Part shown: positions 1-10,028 of the stretch, piece after piece
Position numbering within the stretch: the first letter of the stretch is position 1
Layout: every line of letters begins with the position of its first letter
Assembly (NCBI GenBank): GCA_022747635.1
Contig: JAKTNV010000023.1
Span: 1,824,348 to 1,888,347, forward strand
Length of the DNA: 64,000 nucleotides
Source of the DNA: Hetaerina americana
Lineage: Eukaryota; Arthropoda; Insecta; Odonata; Calopterygidae
Direction: 5' to 3'
Program-made: the position numbers and the translations under genes
Notes under the pieces: generated by a model
Told to the model about the DNA's origin: nothing
Seen by the model: the letters and a program-made list of their open reading frames with translations, nothing else
Database searches by the model: none

Positions 1-1200
1 GTGGAAGCACGTGGCGGAGAGAGAGGCGGCCGGGGCATAGTATGACCCCAGCACCCGCTATTAATGCATTCCCGCGCCCCATCGTCCCGTGCAAATCCGA
101 ATTTCCACGGGACAATGCGACGTGCGAGGGAGTCTCGAAGGTGAATGCCCTGGATTGCCGAGACCAGACGGCACCGAAATCCGAAGAAAGAATAAAAGCA
201 GGGCCCGAGGATGGGAAGAAATAGGGGCCTCGGCCCCGCGTAACATGAGACATCCTGTGCACGGGCAGCAGACAGGCAAGCAGGCAGTCTATCCGAATAG
301 GCATGGGGGGGCGCTTTCTTATCCCCCCCTCAGGTCCCGCGGCCCTCCCCGACCCCGTTTCCCTCCCGCCCCGGAGCCATAAGAAAACGCTCAAAATGAC
401 ATATGAAGGCAGAAGGCGAATAAGGGATCGGGGCGGGTGGAGGTGAAAAGGGGGGTAAGGAAAGGAGGGGGAGGAGGGTCCGAGGAGCGGGGCGGGGCCG
501 AACGCAGACGCCCCACTGCACATGGCATAAAGTCAAAACGCCCGCTGTCCCCTCTCCCGCCCCACACACGCACGCACGCACACAATGGTATCCCTGCCCA
601 CCTCGTCTCACGGCTTCCACCCCCTCTCTCCCTCTCCTCTCCAAACCCCTCTCGAGCCTCCCTCCCTCCCGCCCCGAACCCCCGGCCCTCCCTCCGCGAT
701 GCCCTCGCACCGCGCACCCCCTTTTGCGGCCCTCTCTCTCCCCCACCGCGGCTCCTCCCTCCCCCTGGCAACAGCCATCGCTCCCCCGGAACACTGCCAC
801 TCCAATTCCCCAAGCCCACCACCAATGCTCCTACGAAATTGTCATCTCCATAACAAACCCCTTCGCGATGAAACGACTTCAGAAATGTTTACCGAGGGAT
901 TCTTATTTTTACAACTTTCATGGCATTTTATGGCCCCCGGGTGGTGGCGAATCGGCAGGAAAGCCCCGGTTTCATCCCCCGGCCCGGAAGGCTTCGAGTT
1001 CAAACCCCTCTCTTCGCGGGGATCATCGACCGCGTCCTTTATAAATGGCGTACGCGCTGAAATCTACTTTTTCATACTCCCTCCCCCCCGTTGGCCGCGC
1101 GGCGAAGCCTGGACGCAGGGGGTTGGGGATTGGGGGTGATGACGCGGAGGGGGAAGGGGGACGGCGGAACACCCCCATCTCCCTTTTGGATACTCAACGG
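1..1200. other. GC-rich, CpG-dense island with pyrimidine runs
   Basis: This stretch is much richer in G+C and CpG than the rest of the window, with long C/T runs on the plus strand around 540-830. A TATA-like box (TATAAAT) lies at 1040-1046. Several ORFs cross it, but they are low-complexity Pro/Ser/Arg readings present on both strands at once, so they are composition artefacts. The island could be the promoter or 5' end of a host gene extending left of the window; no exon or known domain is recognised. Confidence 0.4.
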
Positions 1201-2710
1201 GACAAATAAATGATATCGGTCGGTGGGCTTCTGAGATGATAACCAGCGAGTTATCGTGCTATTACGTCATCTACCTGCCTGTGACTCCCCATCGCGTTTA
1301 GCAAGGCTAGCTTTATTTTTCAAGCTCCACACACCTCGCGAATACCTATTTTTTGCATGTTTCAGCGTGTGCTCATTTTTTTCGAGAAATAGGCGGACGA
1401 GTAGAACGCTGACGCGGAAAACGACGTGATTTTATCGGGGACATGTATGTGCACATCCGATTTTATTCACAGTACTTAACTGTGATATTAAAAGTAGTCA
1501 TTGTACGGACTATGCATGTATAATTTTCATGTCTCATTTTTCTCAATAAATTTAAGCCATCCCATCTCTAAATCTATTTAACGTAAAAGATTTCCGCAGA
1601 AACGTTTACGGATCTTACATTCAGGCAGGCGAATACGGCGAGGCAGTTATCCGGTTAACCACATAAAGCATTAGAAATCACAATTATTTTGACATCAATT
1701 TTAGATCTACATTAAAATATTCCCTAGCTATATGGATATGTGTTCCTTAAGAAGTTCCTTCACAATGAAGTTATTGAAGATTTCCAGCGCGTCGCCCATC
1801 GAAGACATTAGGGTTAGGGAGTGAAATTAAGGAGACGGCTTCATCCCCGGCCACATCTCCAGAAATTTCCCTCCGTGGGCGCGGGGACGCTTTTGTCGAA
1901 TGTCTACCATAAATACGATCTCCTTAATGGCGAGGCTCCCATAAACGCTCTGTCTCTTCACGGGGACATACCCTGCGCTGTCCTGGAATAATTCCTTTTT
2001 CTGGATAGTTTTCGTTGCGAAACACACTTTGCTGTGGGCAACCATAAAAAGCGGTCATAAATATAACGCCACAAAACTTATGACATGCATGTCAGAAGAG
2101 TTGAAAGAAAATCAGAACTTACTCGAAATATCGAGGACAAATAGAATCATAAAAATGAGAATTTTCACTTTTTCATGGATTTATTACAATGCTAAACCGT
2201 CTTCATTTTGTCGCAAATAAAAAAAATCGAGAAAACTAAACATTTGTATATTGTCGAAATTTAAAGGATCCATTATTTCATTGGCTCCACCCCAATTTCG
2301 CATTACTTTCTCCAATACTCGTCTTTCCATTCATGCCATTTGTCATCCGATGTCCCATATGCATCCCAGATTAACATTTATCAAGTGTTTCAATCGTTAT
2401 TAATTCCTCTTAGAGTAATCATGACAAAATATAAAAATATTTCAATCTAATGAAGTTATGGTAGACTCATGTTGAGACTTGAATTTGTTGTTTGATGGCT
2501 TAAACGTTGTCAACTACCACAATATGCAAATTACTCTGGCTTGAAGAAACATGCGCTGGGATTTCTCGTATCGCACCACGTTGAACTTTTACATTCGTGG
2601 GTCAACCACGACAACAAGCGGCGTTAGTAGATTGAGACATTTCTGCCAGCGTAGCTTTTCAACTTCAACGTTCGATACTTCACCCACTTCATGCTACCCA
2701 GACCCAATAT
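1201..2710. other. Intergenic AT-rich DNA, nothing recognised
   Basis: No open frame with recognisable protein similarity, RNA fold or repeat was seen. The short ORFs at 1827-2045 and 2029-2220 match nothing I know and look random. Confidence 0.5.
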
Positions 2711-3219
2711 CATCTACATCTACATCTACATAATACCCCGCAAGCCGCCGCAAGGGCGTGTGGCGGGGGGTGTTAGGTCACCAACCGTAAAAAAGAAAAA
2801 TACCACATGCAAAAAAACAACACGGAAAATTACACCCACAGCAGCGCACACACTCATGCAAAAATCCCTTCATCCAATACTCATGCAAACACATATACCG
2901 CAAAACAACTAAAAAACTGCACCCCATGATGCAGCACGAAAGACATCCTACAACAAGGAAGCCAGGACACAACAAGCAAGAAATTGAAACACCACATGAA
3001 AATGCACCACGAAACACTCTACCCCCAAAGAGTCTGTAAAGGGAATGGAATGCGACCCAACGTGGAGGGTGGCAGGAATTTGCCCCCGCGGAGAGGGACG
3101 AGGGATTGAAAGGGAAACTTAAAAACAGATGAACAGAACATGAATGAAGTCATTCGGAAAGAATGGGTTATTATAGCAAAACACATAAGGTTAGTGGAAG
3201 AGCATGCATTTAAATACAA

Positions 3220-5442
3220 CTAATTATTTTTTAGACGCTGAGGGTGGCAAGTGGAATTTTTGCTATCTATAACCCTGCAGTTGCTATCCCGTATTGTCCG
3301 TGAGAAGAAGGAGTCCTTGAGTCGGCTAGTTCTGGCATCTATTTCCCGAATTTTATATGCATGATCCAAGCGACCAATGTATGTAGGAGTACGAATAATT
3401 TGCGAGACCTCGGTGCTGAAACATGCGGATCTAAATTTATTTAATAATTTCAATCTTGCATTGAATCGTCTCTCAGCCAATGATTCCCACCCCAAATCCA
3501 TGAGCATTTCGGTGACGCTTTGCGTTTTATCGTAGGAATTTTTTACAAAACGGGCTGCCCGGCGTTGAACCTTCTCGATTTCCTGAATGAGGCCTTTTTC
3601 ACTCGGATCCCACACGCTGCATGCGTATTCTAAATGAGGCCTTACAAGAGCGCGATAACAACGTTCCTTGACCTTCGAGTCACTTTTTCCGACAACGCGT
3701 CGAATGAATGCCAATTTTTTATATGCTTGACCGCAGACTTGACGTATGTGAGTCCCCCTAGTTAAGTCTTTTGTGAATGTGACACCTAGGTATTTTACCG
3801 TATCAACTACTGCTAGGTCACCTCCAGCTAATTTGTAAGCAAATCCCGTTGATCTTTTAAAGAAATTTACCACTGAACATTTATTATAATTTAGAGTCAA
3901 TCCCCAGTTAGAACACCATTTAGTAATGCAATCTAAATCCTGCTCTAGAATAAAACGATCCTCATCCCCAGATATCTCCCGATAGATCACCGTGTCATCC
4001 GCGAACATCTTAATTTTACTTTTCACTTCGCGGTTCAAATCGTTAACAAAAATCAAGAAAAGCAACGGCCCGATCACACTTCCCTGAGGTACCCCCGACG
4101 TGACTCGAACGCCGTCGGAACTAGCGCCATCAAGGACTACCCTCTGTTCCCTCTCTGAAAGAAAATCTTTAACCCAACTTATGGCGCCCTTGTTTATACC
4201 CGCGACCTTTAATTTATGAATGAGTTCACCATGTGGGACCTTATCAAATGCCTTTTGAAAATCTAAGAAGATGGCATCCACTTGCCTACCTCTCTCACCA
4301 GATACAAGTAAATCATGTGTAAAAATCCCTAATTGGGTTTCGCAGGAGCGGGTTTTCCTGAATCCGTGTTGATTGTCACTTAAAAAGTTAATATTGTCAA
4401 GGTGTCTCATTATTGAACTGACAATTATGTGCTCTAAGATTTTGCAAGAGATAGAAGTGAGAGATATAGGTCTGTAATTACTACGATCCTCCCTGTCACC
4501 ACTTTTAAAAATAGGCGTTATTTGCGCGGTTTTCCAAATCTTAGGTACTTTACACTCTGTGAGGGATTTGTTAAATATGAATTCAAGGTAAGGGGCAATG
4601 TTTGGAGCTAAATGTTTTATCACCCTAGCTGGTATATTTTCGGGACCCGGGGATTTGTTGGGTTTAATCTCGTTAAGCAATTTTAGAATTCCTTGTTGGT
4701 CCACTGTTATTTTTTCCATGGGTGGAGTACGTATTGTTTCTTGGAGATATGCGGTGGCAACATCATTCGAGAAAACGCTTTGGAAGAATGAATTTAAGAT
4801 GCTAGCTTTACCCTCACTGTCTGTTTGAATTATATTGCTACAATCCCTTAAGCAAGCAACGGTTTGTTTACTCCCATTTACTTCCCTAACATATGACCAG
4901 AAAGCTTTGGGGTCAGTGTCCAAGTGCTCGCAAAGTACTTTGCGTTTAAAGTCCAGTAAAGCGCTACGTAATTGTGTTTTGGTTTCAATTTTAGAGGATC
5001 TATATGTGTCCCATAATTGTTTATTCTCAGGGGATGATGTGTTCACGCCTGCCCTCTTTACCCTAGAGTGTAGCATTCTCTGCTTTCGAAGGGCTTTTCT
5101 AACGTCTTTATTGTACCACCTGGGGTCGCGATTTGCTTTAACGTATTTTATACGTATGAAATCTACGATTCCTTTTTGCATGATATTGACAAATTCTGTC
5201 CAAGTTTCTTCCACGTTGACATGACTTAAGCGGGTTTTGAACTCGGGTAGTGAAGAGTTTAATTGATTGGCAAAAGATTCAAAGTCTGCTTTATGGTAAT
5301 TATAAATTTTTCTTTTTGGTTTAACAATCTTTTTTATTTCTATGTCCAAGTGGACATTAATTGCTTTATGGTCACTCAAGCCCTCATCAGTTGATACACT
5401 AATAATACGTTCAGGCGTGTTTGTAAGAAATAGATCCAATAT
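3220..5442 (-). pseudogene. CR1-like LINE ORF2, reverse transcriptase part (split by insertion)
   Basis: The open frame (readable to 5499 because of a chance extension into the inserted DNA) begins in element sequence at NILDLFLTNTPERI, carries the last endonuclease block LSDHKAI, then a reverse transcriptase: SNYRPISLTSIS (finger/palm), FLDFQKAFD (motif A, about residue 411 of the 759-residue ORF), SGVPQGS (motif B, about 468) and FADDTVIY (catalytic Asp pair, about 500). The C-terminal part includes the YLGVTF block and a conserved RPHLEYACSVWDP segment. It ends at 3220-3222. No internal stop is present. It is in frame with the upstream half across the 12-bp target duplication. Confidence 0.9.
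5431..5442. repeat. Target-site duplication, left copy (12 bp)
   Basis: TAGATCCAATAT occurs here and again at 6411-6422, immediately flanking the palindromic insertion. In both places the minus strand encodes the same ORF2 codons (ILDL in frame), so this is a duplication of the host element made by the insertion. Confidence 0.9.
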
Positions 5443-5898
5443 ATTGAAATGTAATGAAATAATTGACTTTGTAATTCCACACACTTTATTTAAAAACACA
5501 CGACCTAGGTTTCGACGTTGAACGTCATCATCAGGTGGTCCTCATAGAAGCACGCTGGCTATATATACCTTCTGATCATAGGAGGGGGGGGGTTGGTCAG
5601 AGAGGGAGGTCGGAGGGGTAAAAAGGTTACAATGTAGCTGGGAAGAAAAGAGAATTACATTTTTGATTTAGAAGAGTGGTAGGTCTAGGAGTGGGGAGTG
5701 GGAGGGATACAAAATTTCGTTGGCAAGATCATCTTTCCAACGGACACATTTCAAAATTTCTAACTGCTCCAAAGCATCGAGCCTTTGACCTTTTTCTTCA
5801 AAATGAATAATTTTTGTCACAAAGTCACTTTTGTGATCACTTTCGATGAGGTGTTTTGCAAAGAGGGATGTTATGTTCTTATTTTGTTAAGATTTTAG

Positions 5899-6142
5899 AT
5901 TAAAGAACACCAAACATGTGTAAAAAATAAGAACATAACATCCCTCTTTGCAAAACACCTCATCGAAAGTGATCACAAAAGTGACTTTGTGACAAAAATT
6001 ATTCATTTTGAAGAAAAAGGTCAAAGGCTCGATGCTTTGGAGCAGTTAGAAATTTTGAAATGTGTCCGTTGGAAAGATGATCTTGCCAACGAAATTTTGT
6101 ATCCCTCCCACTCCCCACTCCTAGACCTACCACTCTTCTAAA
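5899..6142 (+). pseudogene. Penelope-like element C-terminus (end of GIY-YIG region), right arm
   Basis: Reading plus from 5899, the frame gives IKEHQTCVKNKN, then FAKHLIESDHKSDF, then a conserved FEEKGQRLDALEQLEILK segment and a stop at about 6140. The KEH and HLIE blocks match the part following the GIY-YIG core in PLE endonucleases, so this is the truncated 3' end of a PLE ORF. An in-frame TAG at 5896-5898 and the missing reverse transcriptase show it is dead. The mirror copy on the minus strand of the left arm encodes the same residues up to about the KNKN position. Confidence 0.7.
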
Positions 6143-6271
6143 TCAAAAATGTAATTCTCTTTTCTTCCCAGCTACATTGTAACCTTTTTACCCCTCCGAC
6201 CTCCCTCTCTGACCAACCCCCCCCCTCCTATGATCAGAAGGTATATATAGCCAGCGTGCTTCTATGAGGAC

Positions 6272-6310
6272 CACCTGATGATGACGTTCAACGTCGAAAC
6301 CTGGGTCGTG
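6272..6310 (+). ncRNA. Hammerhead-ribozyme-like motif in PLE tail (one extra base)
   Basis: The order is CAC (stem I), CTGATGA core, an extra T, a GACGT/ACGTC hairpin (stem II), GAA, ACC-TG-GGT (short stem III), C at the cleavage position, then GTG (stem I). All core elements are present, but the unpaired T between the core and stem II is atypical, so activity is doubtful. PLEs are known to carry minimal type I hammerheads with short stem III. The mirror copy lies on the minus strand at 5499-5537 with a TA rather than TG stem III loop. Confidence 0.45.
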
Positions 6311-6410
6311 TGTTTTTAAATAAAGTGTGTGGAATTACAAAGTCGATTATTTCATTACATTTCAATATGTTATGCAAATTCCACAAAGTTACGCCTGAGA
6401 CAACAAATTT

Positions 6411-7187
6411 TAGATCCAATATGTTCTTTCCACGGGTGGGCATGCGTACTGCTTGATGGAGGGAGTTTCTTTGAATCAATTTTATCATGGAATTGCAAGA
6501 TTCGCGATCGCGGGTCCCAGATTTAACGATATTTTTGTCCCAATCTATTCCAGGGAGGTTAAAGTCGCCACCAATTATGTTTATGCTGTTATTATATTTA
6601 CGTGTAAAATTGTAAATTTGATCGTTGAGGGTGTGAAGTGTTTTCAAATCTGAGTCTGGAGGTCTGTAGAAAGAGCATAAATTTATGTTGGGTTGATTGG
6701 TCCGTATTAAGGTGCACCAAACACTTTCTATGTTATTATTCTCAAATGAAACTTGCCTGCTTTCAAAATGACTTTTAACTGCCACGAAAACCCCTCCTCC
6801 GGGTCTTGTATCTCTATCGTGTCGGTAAACTTTGAAATCTATTGGGAAAATTTCTTGGTCATTTATGTCATTGCACAGCCAACTCTCTGTGCCTAATACT
6901 ATATCAGCGGAATGAGTTTGGATTATGTGTTCTAGATCCGCTGATTTGTTCTTGAGGCTTCTGCAATTTATAACAAGTATAGTTAAATTATTTTGATGTT
7001 GAATAACGTCCTTATTTGTGCCTGTCTGTAATTTAGGACGCCTTTGTGGGGAAGTGCGTGTCACATGTCTTTCTAAATCAATGCCAGTGTTGTCGGTGAC
7101 TTTTATATTTTTATTAATAATATTATACGCGCTATCCCCAGATGTTACTGACCCACTAAGTGACCTGCCCTCTACCCTAAAAAAGGC
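6411..7187 (-). pseudogene. CR1-like LINE ORF2, AP-endonuclease part (split by insertion)
   Basis: About 259 codons of ORF2 encode an apurinic-like endonuclease of the exonuclease/endonuclease/phosphatase fold, which nicks target DNA for target-primed reverse transcription. Recognisable blocks are VINCRSLKNK, LGTESWL, GGGVFVAVKSH, CSFYRPPDSD and GGDFNLPGIDW; the final SDHKAI block lies beyond the insertion in the downstream half. No ATG occurs until roughly codon 190 (CNSMIKL), so internal initiation before the domain seems unlikely; the only near-start codon is a GTG at 7064. The frame enters the insertion just after the duplicated NILDL codons and acquires nonsense sequence there. Confidence 0.8.
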
Positions 7188-8224
7188 CTACAGTGGTCGA
7201 GTATCCTATCCGCTACCTTACTCGCCGCTTCCGCCGTGTAATTGACCCCAGATCGGTTAAGGGGAGTCCTGCAAGATCGGAGGGTTGGTCTCAGGTCGAC
7301 GAAGGAGGCTCCTATGTCCGAGCAGAATCTCGATAGTCTCTGGTTTATGCCTTCCACTCGGCTCCAAACCAGAGACCCGCGATCCTCCCTCGGAACGATG
7401 CTGCAGACCGTTAGTCCCAGCCGAACCCCCCCGACGCCCTGGACGCGCTTCACCTCGGAGCTCAGTTCCCTAAGGGAACGGAGGACCTCCTCGGATCCAC
7501 GGTCCGTGACGTCGTTGGTGCCCACATGGGCCACGACCTGCAGCCTAGAGCACTTCGTGCCTTTGACCGCCGCCTCGATTGCCTTCGTCACCTGAGGGAC
7601 TCCTCCGCCTGGTATACACCAGGCGGTCACCCGTTGATCGGCGCCTACGCGGCGCGCCCTTTCCCTCAATGGAACCATTACACGACGGACATTCGAGCTA
7701 CCTATTACTACAACTCCCTCCCTTCCCGTTCCCTGACGTCTTACCCTAGGCAGTGCCCTCGGAGTAGGGATAGGGGCTACAGGTACGGTGGTGCTGTCAT
7801 CCGACAGCACCTGGTACCTGTTGGAGACGGGGATGGTATCTGCCTCCGCAGAGTCCAATCCATGCCGCAGCGTTACCTTCCCCTTGCCCCGAGAGACGAC
7901 CCTCCAATTGTCCGACCTACGGACGTGAGATACTCCCTCGTTGGGAGATGGGACACGGGGTAGGTCTCTAATCGCCCAGCCACGTGTTGCATTCGGACGA
8001 ATCCGTGCACCCATATTGGCTTGGCGGGTTTTCGTATTCCCACCCCGAGCACCATCTCTCCTGAGGGGAGTCCTCCGGCCAGCGATCTCCGATCGAAGCT
8101 CCCGCACCATTCTCTCCAGCATGACAATACGGGCCCTTAAAGCCGCGCATTCGCCAGTGCCTTCGAGCATGGCAACAGGGGACCTAGATGAAGCCATCTT
8201 AAATAACAACCGAGTTCCCAACAA
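7172..8224 (-). CDS. CR1-like LINE ORF1 protein, coiled coil plus SGNH/GDSL-type hydrolase domain
   Basis: The 350-residue protein has an N-terminal leucine-rich coiled-coil stretch (about residues 24-50), a basic, disordered middle, and a C-terminal SGNH-hydrolase-like domain. Block I reads VVVIGSSNVRR (171-181), where the canonical GDS is GSS, and block III reads VGTND (234-238). The expected block V Asp-x-x-His near residues 325-328 is SGVN here, so the catalytic Asp and His look replaced. Esterase-like ORF1 proteins are known in CR1-clade LINEs, where ORF1 binds RNA or membranes in the retrotransposition particle. The first ATG gives MLGTRLLFKM; a second ATG at residue 10 is an equally possible start. 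The stop (7172-7174) lies just after a frameshift heptamer and overlaps ORF2. Confidence 0.8.
   Translation of the reverse strand: MLGTRLLFKMASSRSPVAMLEGTGECAALRARIVMLERMVRELRSEIAGRRTPLRRDGARGGNTKTRQANMGARIRPNATRGWAIRDLPRVPSPNEGVSHVRRSDNWRVVSRGKGKVTLRHGLDSAEADTIPVSNRYQVLSDDSTTVPVAPIPTPRALPRVRRQGTGREGVVVIGSSNVRRVMVPLRERARRVGADQRVTAWCIPGGGVPQVTKAIEAAVKGTKCSRLQVVAHVGTNDVTDRGSEEVLRSLRELSSEVKRVQGVGGVRLGLTVCSIVPREDRGSLVWSRVEGINQRLSRFCSDIGASFVDLRPTLRSCRTPLNRSGVNYTAEAASKVADRILDHCRPFLG
7178..7184 (-). promoter_or_regulatory. Putative -1 programmed ribosomal frameshift heptamer (U UUU UUA) joining ORF1 to ORF2
   Basis: On the minus strand the ORF1 codons run CCT TTT TTA GGG TAG. This places T TTT TTA in the X XXY YYZ phase required for -1 slippage, six bases ahead of the ORF1 stop. 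Slipping back one base enters the ORF2 frame, which is closed by a TAG at 7190-7188, so the two frames overlap by only about 13 bases and the heptamer fills that overlap. ORF2 then runs through the whole endonuclease domain without an ATG. I could not identify a convincing downstream stem or pseudoknot by eye. A one-base change in the T run of an originally fused or differently arranged ORF is the main alternative. Confidence 0.55.
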
Positions 8225-8858
8225 AAGCTAACTTGTATACGCTACGCTAAAATTTCTAAGAGGGGTTAGTTAAATTTACCTCAATCAATAAGTTACGCTT
8301 TGGAAGATAGTAAAGAAAGGAAAGAAAAAAGATGGTAAAGAAAATAAAGCACTCACCGATAACCAATTAGATTCGACGGACAAAAACCATCGCAAGCCAC
8401 TACGAGTACCCACTAGGAATACCACCAAACTATTAAAAACTAATAACAAGCAACACAAAAACTAAATAAACTTAACTATTTCACAAAATTAAAGCTAACA
8501 CTAAACTACACTTCACTAGGGAAGAACAAACACAGAGGTACAGAAGTTTCAGCAGGCACGCAGGTAGTCTCAGGTAGGGTCGAACCGGTTCTAGGGAGCG
8601 AGCTCGAGTACGTCTGTTCTCGGCAGAGGCCAGGCAGAGAATGATCCAAATGATATCAAATGGCTCCACTTCAACTAACTCATCCCGACAAATTTGAGGC
8701 CGGGTTTTCTTCGTGCCATTAATTGCGCCCAACTCTATGAAGAGATGCACGGGAAAACTTAAGGTTGACGTGTAGGCAGTCTATATACTCCGAGAGCACA
8801 AGGCCATATGAGATAAACGGGATCCGAGAGGATCTACAAATGTCACATTTGTGTTTCA
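8225..8858. other. Probable 5' UTR of CR1 copy A and flank
   Basis: No ORF of note. The minus strand upstream of ORF1 is presumably the element's 5' UTR, but I have no second full-length copy here to define its start. Sequence becomes unique before copy B's tail at 8859. Confidence 0.4.
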
Positions 8859-9681
8859 TCTACATCTACATCTACATAATACCCCGCAAGCCGCCGCAAG
8901 GGCGTGTGGCGGGGGGTGTTAGGTCACCAACCGTAAAAACGAAAAATACCACATGCAAAAAACAACACGGAAAATTACACCCCAGCAGCGCACACACTCA
9001 TGCAAAACTCCCTCCATCCAATACTCATGCAAACACATACACCGCAAAACAACAAAAAACTGCACCCCAGGATACAGCACGAAAGCCATCCTAAAACACG
9101 CAAGCCAGGACACAACAAGCAAGAATGTGAAACATCACTACCACATGAAAATGCACCACAAAACACTCAACCCCCCAAAGAGACAGTAAAAGGAAGGGAA
9201 TTCGACCCAACGTTGCAGGTAGCAGGAATTTCCCCCCGCCGGGAGGGAAGAGGGACTGAAAGGGAAACTTAAAAACAGATGAACAGAACACGAATGATAT
9301 CATGCGGAAAGAATGGGTTATTATAACAAAACACATAAGGTTAGTGGAGGAGCATGCATTTAAGTAGAACTAATTATTTTTTAGACACTGAGGGTGGGAA
9401 GTGGAATTTTTACTATCTATAATCCTACAGTTGCTATCCCGTATTGTCCGTGGGAAGAAGGAGTCCTTGAGTCGGCTAGTCCTGGCATCTATTTCCCGAA
9501 TTTTATATGCATGATCCAAGCGACCAATGTATGTAGGAGTACGAATAATCTGCGAGACCTCGGTGCTGAAACATGCGGATCTGAATTTATTTAATAATTT
9601 CAGTCTTGCATTGAATCGTCTCTCTTCTAATGATTCCCACCCCAAATCCATGAGCATTTCGGTAACGCTTTGCGTTTTGTT
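8859..9681 (-). mobile_element. CR1-like LINE copy B, 5'-truncated
   Basis: The same family as copy A, starting on the minus strand in the RT C-terminal region (TQSVTEMLMDLGWESL) and ending in the 3' UTR and an (ATGTAG)n tail at 8859-8876. The protein remnant (9370 to about 9680) is still open and ends in the shared HPQCLKNN-type terminus. Upstream of 9681 the sequence stops matching copy A. A short TGTTTC occurs on both flanks and could be the target duplication, but it is too short to be sure. Confidence 0.85.
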
Positions 9682-9805
9682 TCCGTGGAAATTGAATTCC
9701 ACTTTTCTTCACCAAAATATGTACGTTTCCTAACCACCTTCGCCTACACCCTCCACCCACAAGTTTTCAATAAAATACGTCTATAATAAATACGTCTCTT
9801 TATGA

Positions 9806-10028
9806 AGGATCTCAGGTTTTCCCGGCGTATGGTATTCAAGAAGTTCTCTCGGGTTTCCCACCAGGTCAGGTTGCAGTACACCGACGTTTCGAAGGCTGAC
9901 TCTGCCATCCTCTTCAGGGTGAAGTCGATGGCAGAGTCACTTCACCCTGAAGACGATGGCAGAGTCAGCCTTCGAAACGTCGGTGTACTGCAACCTGACC
10001 CGGTGGGAAACCCGAGAGAACTTCTTGA
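9806..10028. mobile_element. Small palindromic PLE-tail insertion with 14-bp near-perfect target duplication
   Basis: Arms of 91 bp (9835-9925 and 9939-10029) are inverted copies with about three mismatches around a 13-bp spacer. The flanks ACGTCTCTTTATGA (9792-9805) and ACGTCTCTGTATGA (10029-10042) form a 14-bp direct repeat with one mismatch, as expected for a target-site duplication. The left side has about 29 bp of extra element sequence before the arm. Each arm contains a hammerhead-type core followed by a GAAACGTCGGTG segment, typical of PLE tails. Confidence 0.7.
9879..9921 (-). ncRNA. Type I hammerhead ribozyme fold in PLE tail
   Basis: On the minus strand the order is CACC, CTGAAGA, a stem II hairpin (GGA-T-GGC, loop AGAGTCA, GCC-TTC; one bulged T), GAA, ACGT (minimal stem III), C at the cleavage position, then GGTG pairing with the 5' CACC. 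The G-C closing pair next to the core is present. The copy in the right arm (9943-9985, plus) has C instead of G at the first stem II position and so is degenerate. This matches the minimal hammerheads known from PLEs, with a nearly absent stem III. Confidence 0.55.

Larger units (their letters stand above)
5443..6410. mobile_element. Palindromic Penelope-like element insertion (head-to-head tails)
   Basis: Two arms of 445 bp (5441-5885 and 5924-6368) are inverted copies of each other with only a few substitutions and no length change, separated by a 38-bp spacer; a unique 42-bp extension (6369-6410) follows the right arm. Each arm holds the last ~70 codons of a PLE, its 3' UTR and a hammerhead-like motif, with the 5'-truncated ends meeting in the middle. 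A TATATATA-containing segment and an AATAAAGT-type end occur in each arm. Inverted partial copies are a known feature of Penelope insertions. The 12-bp duplication shows that it entered as one unit. Confidence 0.85.
2711..8760 (-). mobile_element. CR1/Jockey-like non-LTR retrotransposon, copy A, nearly full length
   Basis: Read on the minus strand the element has a 5' UTR (about 8225-8760; exact start unclear), ORF1 (8224-7172), ORF2 with an AP endonuclease followed by reverse transcriptase (7187-6411 then 5430-3220), a ~500-bp 3' UTR, and a 3' tail of (ATGTAG)n repeats at 2711-2730. A hexamer-repeat 3' tail instead of poly(A) is typical of CR1/L2-type LINEs. ORF2 is interrupted by a PLE-derived palindrome (5443-6410) flanked by a 12-bp duplication. 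Apart from that insertion I see no stop or frameshift, so this copy was probably young when it was hit. Several 5'-truncated relatives lie downstream (copies B, D, O, and the diverged C). Confidence 0.85.

Noticed and set aside
330..1139. ORFs of 100-184 codons on both strands of the GC-rich island
   Set aside because: Overlapping in several frames, Pro/Ser- or Arg/Gly-rich, no domain; explained by base composition.
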